Positions 55,534 through 63,532 of a stretch of 63,532 bases of DNA are shown piece after piece. The DNA comes from Deefgea salmonis. GTDB taxonomy: Bacteria > Pseudomonadota > Gammaproteobacteria > Burkholderiales > Chitinibacteraceae. Numbering within the stretch: position 1 is the stretch's first letter; each line of letters starts with the position of its first letter. Under the pieces are notes generated by a model. It was not told the origin of the DNA and ran no database searches. It was given only the letters and a program-made list of their open reading frames with translations. The position numbers and the translations under genes were made by a program. The stretch covers positions 1 to 63,532 of the forward strand of contig NZ_JAJAWG010000014.1 in NCBI RefSeq assembly GCF_020531905.1, written 5' to 3'.

Positions 55534-56844
55534 ATGAATAAGTCAAGCGTGTTTATGGCGGTAATAGCTAGTTTTTCATCATTAGTTTATGCCGCACCAT
55601 TGCCACAAGTGGTTGAAAGCTTACTACAAACTAGTCCTGATATTTTGATTGATTCTGCCCATCGTAAAGCGAGTAATTACGCCGTTGAGCAAGCAAAATC
55701 AGCGTATTACCCTCAAATTGATTTTTCTGCAGGGGTGGGACGAGAATACGACAAAAACCTAGCGACTCGTGTGGCGTTTAATGGAAAAGGAACCAGTTTT
55801 AATCGGCGTGATGCAGAGGCTTTGCTGACGCAAATGCTATTTGATGCACAAGGCACCGCGAGCGAAGTGGCACGGCAGCGTGCACGTCAGTTTGGTGCCG
55901 CCAATCGCTTGGCGAGTACGTCGGAGGATATTGCCTTAAAGACCACCGAGTCTTATCTTGATGTCTTGCAGGCGCAAGCTTTGTTGGCCTTAACGCAGGC
56001 GAATCTAGCCACGCATGAAAGCACCTCCGAGCAAGTTAAATTACGCACCGCCGGTGGCTTTGGCCGAAAATCGGATGATGAGCAAATCAATGCGCGAGTT
56101 GCTTTAGCCAAAGCCAATGTAGCCGCAGCGCAATCGAGTCTTAACGAAGCCAAAATTGCCTATGTGCGATTTGTTGGGGATGCGCCGAAAGACTTAGTCC
56201 GTCCAGATTCTCCGCAAGACTTACCCAATCATCCCGACTTGGTGGGCGATTGGGCGGTGGCTGGTAATCGTTTATTACAGGCCGCCAAATCAGACGTCGA
56301 TGGTGCTCAGGCTCAATTGGGAATTGCTAAATCGCAAATGTTTCCGCGCGTTAATTTAGAGGCTGGTGCGACGTATAGTAATTCATTAGATGGGCTTTCT
56401 TTTGAAGGTGCGAGCCGTGTTTATGGCATGGTGAGAATGCGGTATGCCTTTAAAAGCGGTGCAGATCAACAGCGCGTTGCTGAAACCACCGAGCTAACTT
56501 ATGCCGCACAAGAACTTGCACGTCGAGTGGAACGCCAAGTTCGGCAAAATGCCAGTTTATCGTGGAATTCAATGCACATTGCCAAAGAGCGTATTCCTGA
56601 ACTCAGTAAATACGCCGAATCGAGTAAGTTAGCGCGCGATGAATACAGTAAGCAATTCTCTTTAGGTCAACGCTCTTTGTTGGATTTACTCGATGGTGAA
56701 AATGAATATTTCACTGCCAGTCGGGATTTAGTGATTGGACAATTTGATGAATTACGAGCTCGGTTTAGATTGTTAGCCGATGGAAATCAACTACTTAAAA
56801 ATTTGGGCGTGACACCACTAGATGGCACTTTATTGCCCGAGTAA
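55534..56844 (+). CDS. TolC-family outer membrane protein of a type 1 secretion system
   Basis: A 436-residue outer membrane efflux protein. A signal peptide ends near LVYA (residue 20); two repeats of the OEP fold follow (about 25-215 and 225-420). The coiled helices (TTESYLDVLQAQALLALTQANL) and the end with LLDLLDGENEYF are typical of TolC/LapE/AggA. AAGGAG is at good distance from the ATG. It precedes the ABC transporter after 164 bases and should form the outer channel of the adhesin export system. Confidence 0.9.
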   Translation: MNKSSVFMAVIASFSSLVYAAPLPQVVESLLQTSPDILIDSAHRKASNYAVEQAKSAYYPQIDFSAGVGREYDKNLATRVAFNGKGTSFNRRDAEALLTQMLFDAQGTASEVARQRARQFGAANRLASTSEDIALKTTESYLDVLQAQALLALTQANLATHESTSEQVKLRTAGGFGRKSDDEQINARVALAKANVAAAQSSLNEAKIAYVRFVGDAPKDLVRPDSPQDLPNHPDLVGDWAVAGNRLLQAAKSDVDGAQAQLGIAKSQMFPRVNLEAGATYSNSLDGLSFEGASRVYGMVRMRYAFKSGADQQRVAETTELTYAAQELARRVERQVRQNASLSWNSMHIAKERIPELSKYAESSKLARDEYSKQFSLGQRSLLDLLDGENEYFTASRDLVIGQFDELRARFRLLADGNQLLKNLGVTPLDGTLLPE

Positions 56845-57008
56845 GTGCAAGGGCTGTGTTTCTTTGGTCTACTAAAATCGAGAGTGTCATTTTTCTCCGA
56901 AGGCACTCAACATTTTACTGAATGCTCAATTATCTTTGTGCTAATACCGATCGAAGCACAGTCTAAGCACTTTATTTTCTGAATGGCTCAATTTTATGGA
57001 CATGCGCC

Positions 57009-59183
57009 GTGGATACCCGTTCCGCAGAATTTACCACTCATGAGTCAGCGATTCCGCATGACGCTTTTATCCCGAATGATCCGCTCACCACCTGCTTAAT
57101 CCAACTGACTCGTTATTATCACCGACCATTTTCAGCGCAAACGCTGACGAGCGGTTTGCCTTTGCAAGGTAATCGCTTAAGTGCAGTTTTGTTTGCTCGC
57201 GCAGCGGCGCGTGCGGGTTTAAATGCGCGTTTGCAACGTAGAACACTGAGTGATCTGCCTGAATTGGCGCTGCCCGTTGTTATTTTATTGAAAGAAGGCA
57301 GTGCATGTGTTGCGATTGAGCGTGAAGGAACACGCTGGAAAATTTTAGAAGCTGAGTCGTTTGGTGGTGAGCAATGGGTTGAGGCCGAGCGGCTTGACGC
57401 TTTGTATTGTGGTTTTGTTATTTTTGTAAAACCGAGTTTTCAATTTGATACGCGTACCCAAAAAAAGCATATCCCACGTGCCGAGCATTGGTTTTGGAGT
57501 AGTTTGCGGCTTTGTTATCCACTGTATAGCCATGTTTTACTGGCCGCGGGTTTGATCAATTTATTCGCTCTGATTTTGCCGCTGTTTACGATGAATGTGT
57601 ATGACCGTGTCGTGCCAAATCAAATTTATGACACCCTATGGGTGTTGGCGATTGGTGTTACTTTGTTATTGGTTTTTGATTTTATTATTAAAGTTTTACG
57701 CGCTTATTATATTGATTTAGCTGGTAAACGAATTGATGTCATGTTATCTGCTCAAATATTTGAGCATGTCTTGAGTTTAAAAACTACGTCTCGCCCTAGT
57801 TCATTAGGCGCGATGGTAAGTCATTTCCAAGAATTCGAAGGATTTCGAGATTTTATTACGTCAGCAACTATTACGGTGATTGTTGATATTCCATTTGTCA
57901 TTTTGTTTTTATTGGTTATTTTTTGGCTCGGCGGCTGGTTGGTATTGATTCCTATTGTATGTATCCCAATGATTGTGGGCTTGAGCTTGCTATTGCAGCG
58001 GCCATTAGGCGATATTATTCAACAAAGTTTTCGGGTTGCGGCACAAAAACAAGCCAGCTTAATTGAAACATTAGCTGGAATTGAAAGTATTAAATCATGT
58101 AATGCGGAAAGCATGGCACAAACTCGCTGGGAAAAAACCATTGGTGAATTTGGTCATCTAGCAGTGCGTTCTCGAGGTTTCTCATCCTTGATTATGATTC
58201 AAGCAAGTTTTATTCAACAAATTGCAACCGTGGCAATGGTGATTGCTGGCGTATATTTAATTGGTGCTCATGAATTAACCGTCGGTGGCTTGATTGCCTG
58301 TAATTTATTATTAGGGCGCGCTTTAAGCCCATTTGCGCAAGTAGCGAGTTTAATTAGTCGTTATCATCAGGCACGTGCAGGTCTAAATGGCATGGAGCAG
58401 GTAATGCAATTAGATATTGAGCGCCCGACGGGACAAGATTTTGTGCATCGCCCCAATTTTCGTGGTGATATTGAATTTAGAAATGTGAGTTTTTCTTATC
58501 CTGGTGAAGATGTATTGGCACTGGATAATGTTTCATTTCATATTTCAGCTGGAGAGCGAATTGGTATTATTGGCCGAATCGGATCAGGCAAAAGCACTAT
58601 AGAAAAAATGATTCTTGGCTTTCATGAGCCAACGCGTGGCGCAGTTTGGGTTGATGGCGTTGATGTGCGCCAAATTGATCCTGCACAGCTTAGGCATAAT
58701 ATTGCTTACGTTCCTGAAAATGTGTTTTTGTTCCATGGTTCGGTCAGAGACAATATTGTGTTGGCTGCTCCGTATATTGATGATGCGATGATGCTCGATG
58801 CGGCCAATATTGCTGGGGTGACTGAATTTGTGAGTCGGCATCCTAAAGGCTTTGATATGCCAGTCGGGGAGCGAGGGATTGGACTTTCTGGTGGGCAACG
58901 ACAAACCATTGGTATTGCTCGTGCCTTATTACTTAATCCGGCGATTTATGTTTTTGATGAAGTCTCGAGTGCGCTAGATAATCGCAGTGAAGAGCAATTT
59001 AAGCAGCGTTTTGCCCATCGTTTAGACCAAAATCATACTTTGTTATTGATTACGCATCGGATGTCGATGCTCAGTTTGGTTGATCGCTTAATGGTGCTCG
59101 ATAGTGGGCGACTCATTGCCGATGGACCCAAGGCCGACGTGCTCGCGATGCTAGCAGGAGGCAAGCTCCATGCTGAAAAATAA
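57009..59183 (+). CDS. Type 1 secretion ABC transporter (LapB-like)
   Basis: A 724-residue permease/ATPase. An N-terminal degenerate C39 peptidase-like domain (about 20-145, with a cysteine at 29 but without a clear catalytic His-Asp context), six membrane helices (about 175-470) and an ABC domain: Walker A GRIGSGKST at about 521, signature LSGGQRQTIGIARALL, Walker B with D650 and E651. The D-loop region reads DEVSSALD rather than the usual DEPTSALD. Only the GTG at 57009 is in frame at the start. It would push the RTX adhesin through the inner membrane. Confidence 0.92.
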   Translation: MDTRSAEFTTHESAIPHDAFIPNDPLTTCLIQLTRYYHRPFSAQTLTSGLPLQGNRLSAVLFARAAARAGLNARLQRRTLSDLPELALPVVILLKEGSACVAIEREGTRWKILEAESFGGEQWVEAERLDALYCGFVIFVKPSFQFDTRTQKKHIPRAEHWFWSSLRLCYPLYSHVLLAAGLINLFALILPLFTMNVYDRVVPNQIYDTLWVLAIGVTLLLVFDFIIKVLRAYYIDLAGKRIDVMLSAQIFEHVLSLKTTSRPSSLGAMVSHFQEFEGFRDFITSATITVIVDIPFVILFLLVIFWLGGWLVLIPIVCIPMIVGLSLLLQRPLGDIIQQSFRVAAQKQASLIETLAGIESIKSCNAESMAQTRWEKTIGEFGHLAVRSRGFSSLIMIQASFIQQIATVAMVIAGVYLIGAHELTVGGLIACNLLLGRALSPFAQVASLISRYHQARAGLNGMEQVMQLDIERPTGQDFVHRPNFRGDIEFRNVSFSYPGEDVLALDNVSFHISAGERIGIIGRIGSGKSTIEKMILGFHEPTRGAVWVDGVDVRQIDPAQLRHNIAYVPENVFLFHGSVRDNIVLAAPYIDDAMMLDAANIAGVTEFVSRHPKGFDMPVGERGIGLSGGQRQTIGIARALLLNPAIYVFDEVSSALDNRSEEQFKQRFAHRLDQNHTLLLITHRMSMLSLVDRLMVLDSGRLIADGPKADVLAMLAGGKLHAEK

Positions 59184-60504
59184 GCGTATTAAACGAGATG
59201 ATCTGCATTTTTTAGATGATGGTGCCGCCGCGATCTATGGCGAGTCGACGCGGCACGCGAATAGTTTGCTTTATGTCTGTACGGCACTATTGCTACTACT
59301 GATTTTGTGGGCCATTTTTGCCGAAATCGATCAAGTCACGGTCGCTGAAGGCAAGGTCATTCCGTCGAGTCAGATTCAAGTGATTCAGAATTTGGAGGGC
59401 GGAATTGTCGCGTCGATCCCTGTGAAAGTGGGTGAAATTGTGCGTAAAGGGCAGATTTTAATGAAGTTGGATGAGAAGCGTTTTTCATCCTCATTAGAAG
59501 AAAGCACGGTAAAGCATGATGCACTTGAAGCCAAAATGGCGCGATTGACCGCAGAAGCCAATGGTACGGCGTTTGAGCCGCCAGCCGATTTATTAAAAAA
59601 TAATCCACAAGTGATTGCCGCAGAACAGCAACTTTTTGCTGCAAGACGGCGCGAGCTTGAATCGTCGGTGTCGATTTTGCAAAGTGAGGCGGCACAACGT
59701 GCGCATGAAGTTGAAGCCATGCGCGCAAAAGTCGCTAAGTTAGAAGCCGGCTTGAAGTTAGCCAATGCTGAATATGAAATGAGTAAACCGTTAGCGGAAA
59801 AAAATGTGATTTCACAAATCGATTTTATGCACTTGCAACGGCAGATTAGTGATTTAAAAGGGGAGATTAATGAGACCCGATTATCCATCCCTCGTTTGCA
59901 AAGTAGTTTGGCAGAAACCAATGGCAAAATGGCAGGCGTGCGAGCCAAAGCCATTGCCGATGCAGGCAATGAGTTGTCTTTGGTGAAAGCTGAATTTGGA
60001 ACTACCGCCGCCACAACCGTTGCACTGAATGATCGTTTTGAGCGAACGACGATTCGAGCACCATTAGATGGCATTGTTAAATTAATTAAAGTCAACACTG
60101 TGGGCGGCGTATTGCAGCCCGGTATGGATGTGATGGAGATTGTGCCATTAGAAGATAATCTTTTAGTCGAGGCTAAAATTCGTCCTTCAGATATTGGTTT
60201 TCTGCGACCAGGGCAAGATGCCACCGTGAAGCTAACTGCATATGACTTTGCGATTTATGGTGGTTTGGACGCGGATGTCGAAACGATTACCGCTGATTCA
60301 GTGATCGATGAGGCCAAAAAAGAGAGTTTCTATTTAATTCGAGTGCGCACGCGAAGTAATCATCTGGGGCAAGGTCGGCATGCTTTGGCGATTATTCCCG
60401 GCATGCTTTCCACTGTTCACATCCGCACGGGTAAAAAAACGGTGATGCAATATTTAATGAAGCCGATTGTGAAAGCGCGAGATGAAGCTTTACGTGAACG
60501 ATAG
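59170..60504 (+). CDS. HlyD-family membrane fusion protein (LapC-like)
   Basis: A 444-residue periplasmic adaptor. One N-terminal membrane segment (about 30-50), a lipoyl/barrel-sandwich part (IQVIQNLEGGIVASIPVKVGEIV), a coiled coil (about 110-260) and the second half-lipoyl with IRAPLDGIVKLIKVNTVGGV. It overlaps the ABC gene by 14 bases, with AGGAGG eight bases before its ATG. It bridges ABC transporter and TolC-like protein. Confidence 0.92.
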   Translation: MLKNKRIKRDDLHFLDDGAAAIYGESTRHANSLLYVCTALLLLLILWAIFAEIDQVTVAEGKVIPSSQIQVIQNLEGGIVASIPVKVGEIVRKGQILMKLDEKRFSSSLEESTVKHDALEAKMARLTAEANGTAFEPPADLLKNNPQVIAAEQQLFAARRRELESSVSILQSEAAQRAHEVEAMRAKVAKLEAGLKLANAEYEMSKPLAEKNVISQIDFMHLQRQISDLKGEINETRLSIPRLQSSLAETNGKMAGVRAKAIADAGNELSLVKAEFGTTAATTVALNDRFERTTIRAPLDGIVKLIKVNTVGGVLQPGMDVMEIVPLEDNLLVEAKIRPSDIGFLRPGQDATVKLTAYDFAIYGGLDADVETITADSVIDEAKKESFYLIRVRTRSNHLGQGRHALAIIPGMLSTVHIRTGKKTVMQYLMKPIVKARDEALRER

Positions 60505-60543
60505 ATTGGGTATAGCTTCCTGAGTATTTTTTTTTATAGGTTA

Positions 60544-60578
60544 CATCAATATACCCAGCATAGCTGGGTATATTGATG
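60544..60578. terminator. 16-base perfect inverted repeat between convergent genes
   Basis: CATCAATATACCCAGC (60544-60559), ATA loop and GCTGGGTATATTGATG (60563-60578). It lies between the convergent HlyD-like and adhesin genes. The stem is long but lacks a clear T-run at either edge, so it may be a factor-independent terminator of low efficiency or a mRNA end-protecting structure. It belongs to the TATACC-type hairpins. Confidence 0.6.
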
Positions 60579-60602
60579 TCCTGATTTTAGGATCGGCCGT
60601 GT

Positions 60603-63532
60603 TTAGTGATGGGTTTGAATTTCGCCATTATTGAGTAATGTATTGAGTAAAGTACTTGGATCGACAGCAACGCCCACTAGCGTAGCAACTTGTACTGCAG
60701 GGTTGCCAACGCCACTACCATCGGCATCAAACCAGACTTTAGTATTGCCTAGCCCATCAGATTCAAATTGCAGAAAAGCGCCTGCTGCGACGGCATTGCC
60801 AGCGACAAACACGCCTGCCGCAGCACTTGCGCCGCTGAGCAAATCGGTAATATCGAGGATGTCGCCACTATTGCTGGTGTTGTTGTGATCTGGCGCCGCC
60901 ACTTTGAAGTCTTGGATCGTATCTGAGTTCGCGGCTAAATTGCCGAGCACAAATAGGTCAGAGCCATTCCCGCCGTTCAAAATATCATGTCCTAGGCCGC
61001 CATTGAGCGTATCGTTGCCGCCGCCTCCGGTGAGGATGTCATTACCCGAACCACCGTTTAAATTGTCATTGCCGGCTTGCCCGAAAATCTCATCATTACC
61101 GCCATTACCGCCATTGCCGTAGAGTATGTTTTCATTGCCGGACGTGCCATAAATTTGATCGGCGAGTTCTGTACCGTTTACGGCAATGGCTGGATTGCCA
61201 GGGTCAAATACTTGATATTCAAATGAAACATAGCGCGCTTGCTCATTCCCGCCTTGGATATCGTCGTATTGAATGGTCCAAGTATCTCCCGCTGAGGATG
61301 GATGACTCTGTAAATAACTAGCAAGTGATTGACTTGGATTACTCGTGTTGACGACATAATCAAAATCGACGGTGGTTTTCATTAAACCGCTGCCGCTGGG
61401 GGGCGTACCATCATAGGTCCACGTATTGGGATTACCATCTGTAGTGCTGATGGCTTGGAATTTGATGCCATCAACAAAAATATAAATATTAACCTGCGCC
61501 TCTAAACCATTGCCATTTTGATCTGCAGGATTAATTTGGAATCCGCCATCTACAGCTGGATTGGTCGTTTTATTGTTCCAGTTCTGAAAGTTAGTTTTTA
61601 GAATCAGCTGTCCTGCGCTTGGGTCTGCGTTAATTGAACTGACAAACGCGGCAGATAAAACATTACTAGTTTCGGCATTGTGTCCTGAAGTTAAAGGTGC
61701 ATTGCCAGAGGAAATCGCCCCCTGTGGACCAGGGATAGCGGTTTGAAAAACCTCGTGGATAAATACGGATTGAGTCCAGTGATGCACACCTGCATCATCT
61801 GAGACATTGAGTGTGAAAGCTAAGTTTTGAATATCGTTGATCGGTGCGGTTGGTTTGTAGAACAAATTGTCGAGTAAGTTGATGCCGCCCGTTGCGTCAT
61901 AGAGTGTCATGCCTGAAGTTACTGCAAGATAAGTTGTACCATTAAAGTAATAAACGCCAGCAGGGACGTTGGCAGCGGTGATGGTCAAGTTGTCATTTGT
62001 ATCAATATCAGTTGGGGTGTCGACAAGCAAAGCGTAATAATGATTTGTCGTTGCTGGCGCCTGAGCCGGATCGCTAGACATCCAATTGTGAGTGTCTTCG
62101 ATGATCGGTGCGTCATTCACGGGGGTCACGCCGATATTCACTGTTGCAGTGGCTATGCCGCCGTGACCATCGCTCACGGTGTAAGTAAAGCTCGCTGGTC
62201 CGTTGTAATTCGGATCGGGGGTGAACACCACATTGCCATTTAGCAGTGCCACGCTGCCATTGCTGGCGTTTTGCACGCTGATGATAGTGAGCATATCGCC
62301 ATCGGGATCGGTGTCATTGGCCAGTAATAGCGCAGGATTGATCGTTAGCGGCAAATCTTCTGGCGTCGTTAAAGCATCATCCGCCGCGCCGCTGCTGTTG
62401 TCGTCTTTGGGCGTTGGCGTGTCATTGACCGGCGTCACGCCGATATTGACTGTTGCGGTAGCAGTGCCACCAAAGCCATCACTGACGGTATAGGTAAAAC
62501 TGGCTGGGCCATGATAATCAGCGGCGGGGGTAAAGACGATTTTGCCATCGACAATGGCGACGGTGCCATGTTCGGCATTTTGCACGCTGATAATCGTCAG
62601 CGTATCGCCATCGGGATCGGTGTCATTGGCCAGTAGTAGCGCAGGGTTAATGGTGAGTGGCTGATCTTCTAGCGTGGTTAACACGTCATCCGCTGCACCG
62701 GTGCTGTTGTCGTCTTTGGGCGTAGGCGCATCGTTGACTGGCATCACATTAATCGTCACTGTCGCGGTCGAAGTGCCGCCATGACCATCGCTAATGGTGT
62801 AAGAGAAGCTGGCGGTACCATTAAAGTCTGCATCAGGTGTAAATATAACTTGGCCATTGACGATGTTGACGACACCATGATTGGCATTTTGTACGCTGAC
62901 CAGACTCAGCGTATCGCCGTCAAGATCATGATCATTGGCTAATAAAATAGCGGGGTTAATCGATAGCGCTTCATCTTCATGGGTGCTGAGTGGATCGCCC
63001 TCAAATCCGGTATAGCGATCATTTTCAGCAATTGGCGGATCATTAACGGGCGTCACGCCGATATTGACTGTCGCGGTCGCGGTGCCACCAAAGCCATCAC
63101 TGACGGTATAGGTAAAACTGGCTGGTCCATGATAATCCGCGGCGGGGGTAAAGACGATTTTGCCATCGACAATGGCGACGGTGCCATGCTCGGCATTTTG
63201 CACGCTGATGATGGTGAGCGTATCGCCATCAGGATCGGTGTCATTGGCCAGTAGTAGCGCAGGGTTAATGGTGAGTGGCTGATCTTCTAGCGTGGTTAAC
63301 ACGTCATCCGCCGCGCCGCTGCTGTTGTCATCTTTGGGTGTTGGCGCATCGTTGACTGGCATCACATTAATCGTCACTGTCGCGGTCGAAGTGCCGCCAT
63401 GCCCGTCGCTAATGGTGTAAGAGAAGCTGGCGGTACCATTAAAGTCTGCATCAGGTGTAAATATAACTTGGCCATTGACGATGTTGACGACACCATGATT
63501 GGCATTTTGTACGCTGAGTCTGGTCAGCGTAC
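60603..63532 (-). CDS. Giant RTX adhesin, C-terminal part (5' end beyond the window)
   Basis: At least 975 residues of a type 1-secreted, LapA/BapA-like adhesin. The visible part begins inside cadherin-like/VCBS-type repeats of about 103 residues (GTASFSYTISDGHGGTSTATVTINV), then a distinct domain ending near 61680, a domain with VNTSNPSQSLASYLQS, RTX nonapeptide repeats (GGSGNDILTGGGGNDTL, encoded at about 60960-61130) that bind calcium, and a type 1 secretion C-terminus with GDILDITDLLSG and LLNNGEIQTHH. The ATG near 63377 is not the start: the same frame runs to the window edge. The convergent exporter genes are its probable secretion system. No retention module can be seen, as the N-terminus is missing. 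Confidence 0.9.
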   Translation of the reverse strand, partial: TLTRLSVQNANHGVVNIVNGQVIFTPDADFNGTASFSYTISDGHGGTSTATVTINVMPVNDAPTPKDDNSSGAADDVLTTLEDQPLTINPALLLANDTDPDGDTLTIISVQNAEHGTVAIVDGKIVFTPAADYHGPASFTYTVSDGFGGTATATVNIGVTPVNDPPIAENDRYTGFEGDPLSTHEDEALSINPAILLANDHDLDGDTLSLVSVQNANHGVVNIVNGQVIFTPDADFNGTASFSYTISDGHGGTSTATVTINVMPVNDAPTPKDDNSTGAADDVLTTLEDQPLTINPALLLANDTDPDGDTLTIISVQNAEHGTVAIVDGKIVFTPAADYHGPASFTYTVSDGFGGTATATVNIGVTPVNDTPTPKDDNSSGAADDALTTPEDLPLTINPALLLANDTDPDGDMLTIISVQNASNGSVALLNGNVVFTPDPNYNGPASFTYTVSDGHGGIATATVNIGVTPVNDAPIIEDTHNWMSSDPAQAPATTNHYYALLVDTPTDIDTNDNLTITAANVPAGVYYFNGTTYLAVTSGMTLYDATGGINLLDNLFYKPTAPINDIQNLAFTLNVSDDAGVHHWTQSVFIHEVFQTAIPGPQGAISSGNAPLTSGHNAETSNVLSAAFVSSINADPSAGQLILKTNFQNWNNKTTNPAVDGGFQINPADQNGNGLEAQVNIYIFVDGIKFQAISTTDGNPNTWTYDGTPPSGSGLMKTTVDFDYVVNTSNPSQSLASYLQSHPSSAGDTWTIQYDDIQGGNEQARYVSFEYQVFDPGNPAIAVNGTELADQIYGTSGNENILYGNGGNGGNDEIFGQAGNDNLNGGSGNDILTGGGGNDTLNGGLGHDILNGGNGSDLFVLGNLAANSDTIQDFKVAAPDHNNTSNSGDILDITDLLSGASAAAGVFVAGNAVAAGAFLQFESDGLGNTKVWFDADGSGVGNPAVQVATLVGVAVDPSTLLNTLLNNGEIQTHH
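61900..63532 (-). repeat. Tandem adhesin repeats with 618-base period
   Basis: Two alternating module types of about 309 bases make a 618-base unit: positions 62432 and 63050, and 62743 and 63361, begin the same sequences. Units are near-identical in DNA, so they were recently amplified or homogenised. Older, more diverged modules lie at about 62100-62400. Confidence 0.88.

Noticed and set aside
63377-63377. ATG near 63377 as the adhesin start
   Set aside because: The same frame continues upstream through another repeat to the window edge, and there is no signal or linker at that point.

Overview
The window looks like chromosomal DNA from a betaproteobacterium of the order Neisseriales, most likely family Chitinibacteraceae (Deefgea/Chitinibacter-like). 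The pointers are a large secreted two-module GH18 chitinase, a polyamine ABC operon, split heptose-synthesis genes (rfaE2, gmhB, waaC), a glyQ-glyS-gmhB-plsC-YgjP block typical of betaproteobacteria, and a ubiE-ubiJ-ubiB cluster. The genus is inference; no search was run. The sequence begins inside the 3' end of a 5S rRNA gene and stops inside a near-identical adhesin repeat, so it probably represents a whole contig of a draft assembly, broken at repeats on both sides.

Layout. 1-6.5 kb: 5S rRNA tail, heptose-1-phosphate adenylyltransferase, two MscS channels, a fatty-acid desaturase, a RidA protein, Ogt-type DNA repair protein and XerD. 6.5-11 kb: clpA/clpS, a cold-shock protein and isocitrate dehydrogenase. 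11-17.6 kb: two pseudouridine synthases, then a divergent unit of a YheO/DauR-like regulator, a cystine-type symporter and a CoA-disulfide-reductase-like flavoprotein with a good FNR-type box in front, then yaaA. 17.7-24 kb: a minus-strand run with a FixJ-type response regulator, its PAS histidine kinase, D-lactate dehydrogenase and a tiny RRM-like protein, then soluble lytic transglycosylase. 24-32 kb: glyQ, a lipoprotein, glyS, gmhB, plsC, a structured mobile-looking repeat, a YgjP metallopeptidase, a small lipoprotein and heptosyltransferase I. 32-36 kb: dgt, an EAL phosphodiesterase and an HD-GYP-like protein in one minus-strand unit. 36-42 kb: potABCD, a VanZ-like membrane protein and a QueD-like enzyme. 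42-46.5 kb: chitinase with a candidate operator and promoter, and a soluble PAS chemoreceptor. 46.8-51 kb: orphan ParA, transaldolase, phoR/phoB. 51-55 kb: DUF971, ubiE, ubiJ, ubiB, a SYLF protein. 55.5-63.5 kb: a type 1 secretion system (TolC-like, LapB-like, HlyD/LapC-like) converging on a giant RTX adhesin, of which only the C-terminal part is present.

How the genes work together. The type 1 system and adhesin, the c-di-GMP enzymes and the chitinase with its neighbouring chemoreceptor are consistent with an aquatic, surface-colonising chitin degrader. RfaE2, GmhB and WaaC supply and attach the inner-core heptose of LPS. UbiE/J/B belong to ubiquinone synthesis.

Most of the window is ordinary core genome. 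The observations that go beyond gene naming are a dispersed, strongly structured repeat family (complete copy at 29327-29599, partial relatives near 4.0, 46.7 and 51.1 kb) whose ends twice coincide with a gene's TAG stop codon; a candidate FNR-controlled thiol/cystine operon; a palindromic operator overlapping the -35 of the chitinase promoter; an HD-GYP-like protein lacking the metal-ligand histidine; and a strand switch in the last bases of the window. I did not find a convincing new defence, mobile or biosynthetic system.
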